Source of the DNA: Oscillospiraceae bacterium
Lineage (GTDB): Bacteria > Bacillota > Clostridia > Oscillospirales > Acutalibacteraceae
Assembly (NCBI GenBank): GCA_902797915.1
Contig: CADBUK010000006.1
Span: 1 to 5,402 of the forward strand
Length of the DNA: 5,402 nucleotides
Direction of reading: 5' to 3'
Position numbers and translations under genes: made by a program. The first letter of the stretch is position 1. Each line of letters starts with the position of its first letter. The notes beneath the pieces were generated by a model that saw only the letters and a list, made by a program, of their open reading frames with translations, had not been told where the DNA came from and did not search any database. Of the stretch, positions 5,352-5,402 are shown in pieces.

Positions 5352-5354
5352 AAA

Positions 5355-5402
5355 TTATTCCTCATCCTCAGCGGGACGCGGTTTTAACTGGCGCTTTTCG
5401 TT
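5355..5402 (-). CDS. 3' end of an unidentified gene (partial, 15 codons)
   Basis: The minus strand from the window edge reads NEKRQLKPRPAEDEE and then a TAA stop (5355-5357). The fragment is open to the edge, uses codons like those of its neighbours, and is followed by an AT-rich non-coding stretch, so a real gene end is likely. It shows a basic, proline-containing segment followed by an acidic tail, a common disordered C-terminus. It is too short to assign a family. The start and bulk of the gene lie beyond the right edge. It runs in the same direction as the ferredoxin gene, 135 bp upstream of it. Confidence 0.6.
   Translation of the reverse strand, partial: NEKRQLKPRPAEDEE

Overview
The window looks like chromosomal DNA of an anaerobic Firmicute, most likely a gut Clostridia/Oscillospiraceae-type bacterium. 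The grounds are a 56-residue clostridial 2[4Fe-4S] ferredoxin, moderate-GC coding sequence with very AT-rich intergenic promoters, strong GGAGG-type ribosome binding sites and a Gram-positive-style lipoprotein binding protein. This assignment is inference from style, not from a phylogenetic marker.

Left half (1-2432, minus strand): a complete polar amino-acid ABC importer operon, read right to left. It has a sigma-A-like promoter (2404-2432), a lipoprotein substrate-binding protein (1614-2360), a 76-bp spacer with a hairpin (1544-1585), a permease (779-1537), an ATPase overlapping the permease end by 11 bp (46-789), and an intrinsic terminator (about 1-42). The three proteins together make a full importer: an extracytoplasmic binder, a presumably homodimeric membrane channel and a homodimeric ATPase.

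Divergent control region (2361-2529): between the importer and the rightward operon lies an 18-bp inverted repeat (2451-2468) that fits the classical ARG-box pattern recognised by the arginine repressor ArgR/AhrC, with a third half-site one helical turn away. This points to arginine or another basic amino acid as the importer's substrate, although the protein sequences alone would not settle that.

Right half (2530-4996, plus strand): three tightly packed genes with 4-bp and 10-bp overlaps. They encode a GNAT N-acetyltransferase, a glycoside hydrolase family 30 enzyme without a signal peptide, and a TrmO/TsaA-type tRNA m6t6A37 methyltransferase. They appear to be one transcript, but no obvious pathway unites them.

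Far right (5002-5402): a perfect 10-bp stem-loop serves as a shared terminator for trmO and for a convergent small ferredoxin gene (5049-5219, minus), which has its own near-consensus promoter (5270-5298). The last 48 bases are the 3' end of another minus-strand gene that enters from beyond the window.

No mobile element, CRISPR array, tRNA or rRNA was seen. The gene content is mostly ordinary. The leads worth following are regulatory (the ARG-box-like operator and a hairpin pair that can mask the permease ribosome binding site) and contextual (the acetyltransferase-GH30-TrmO operon).
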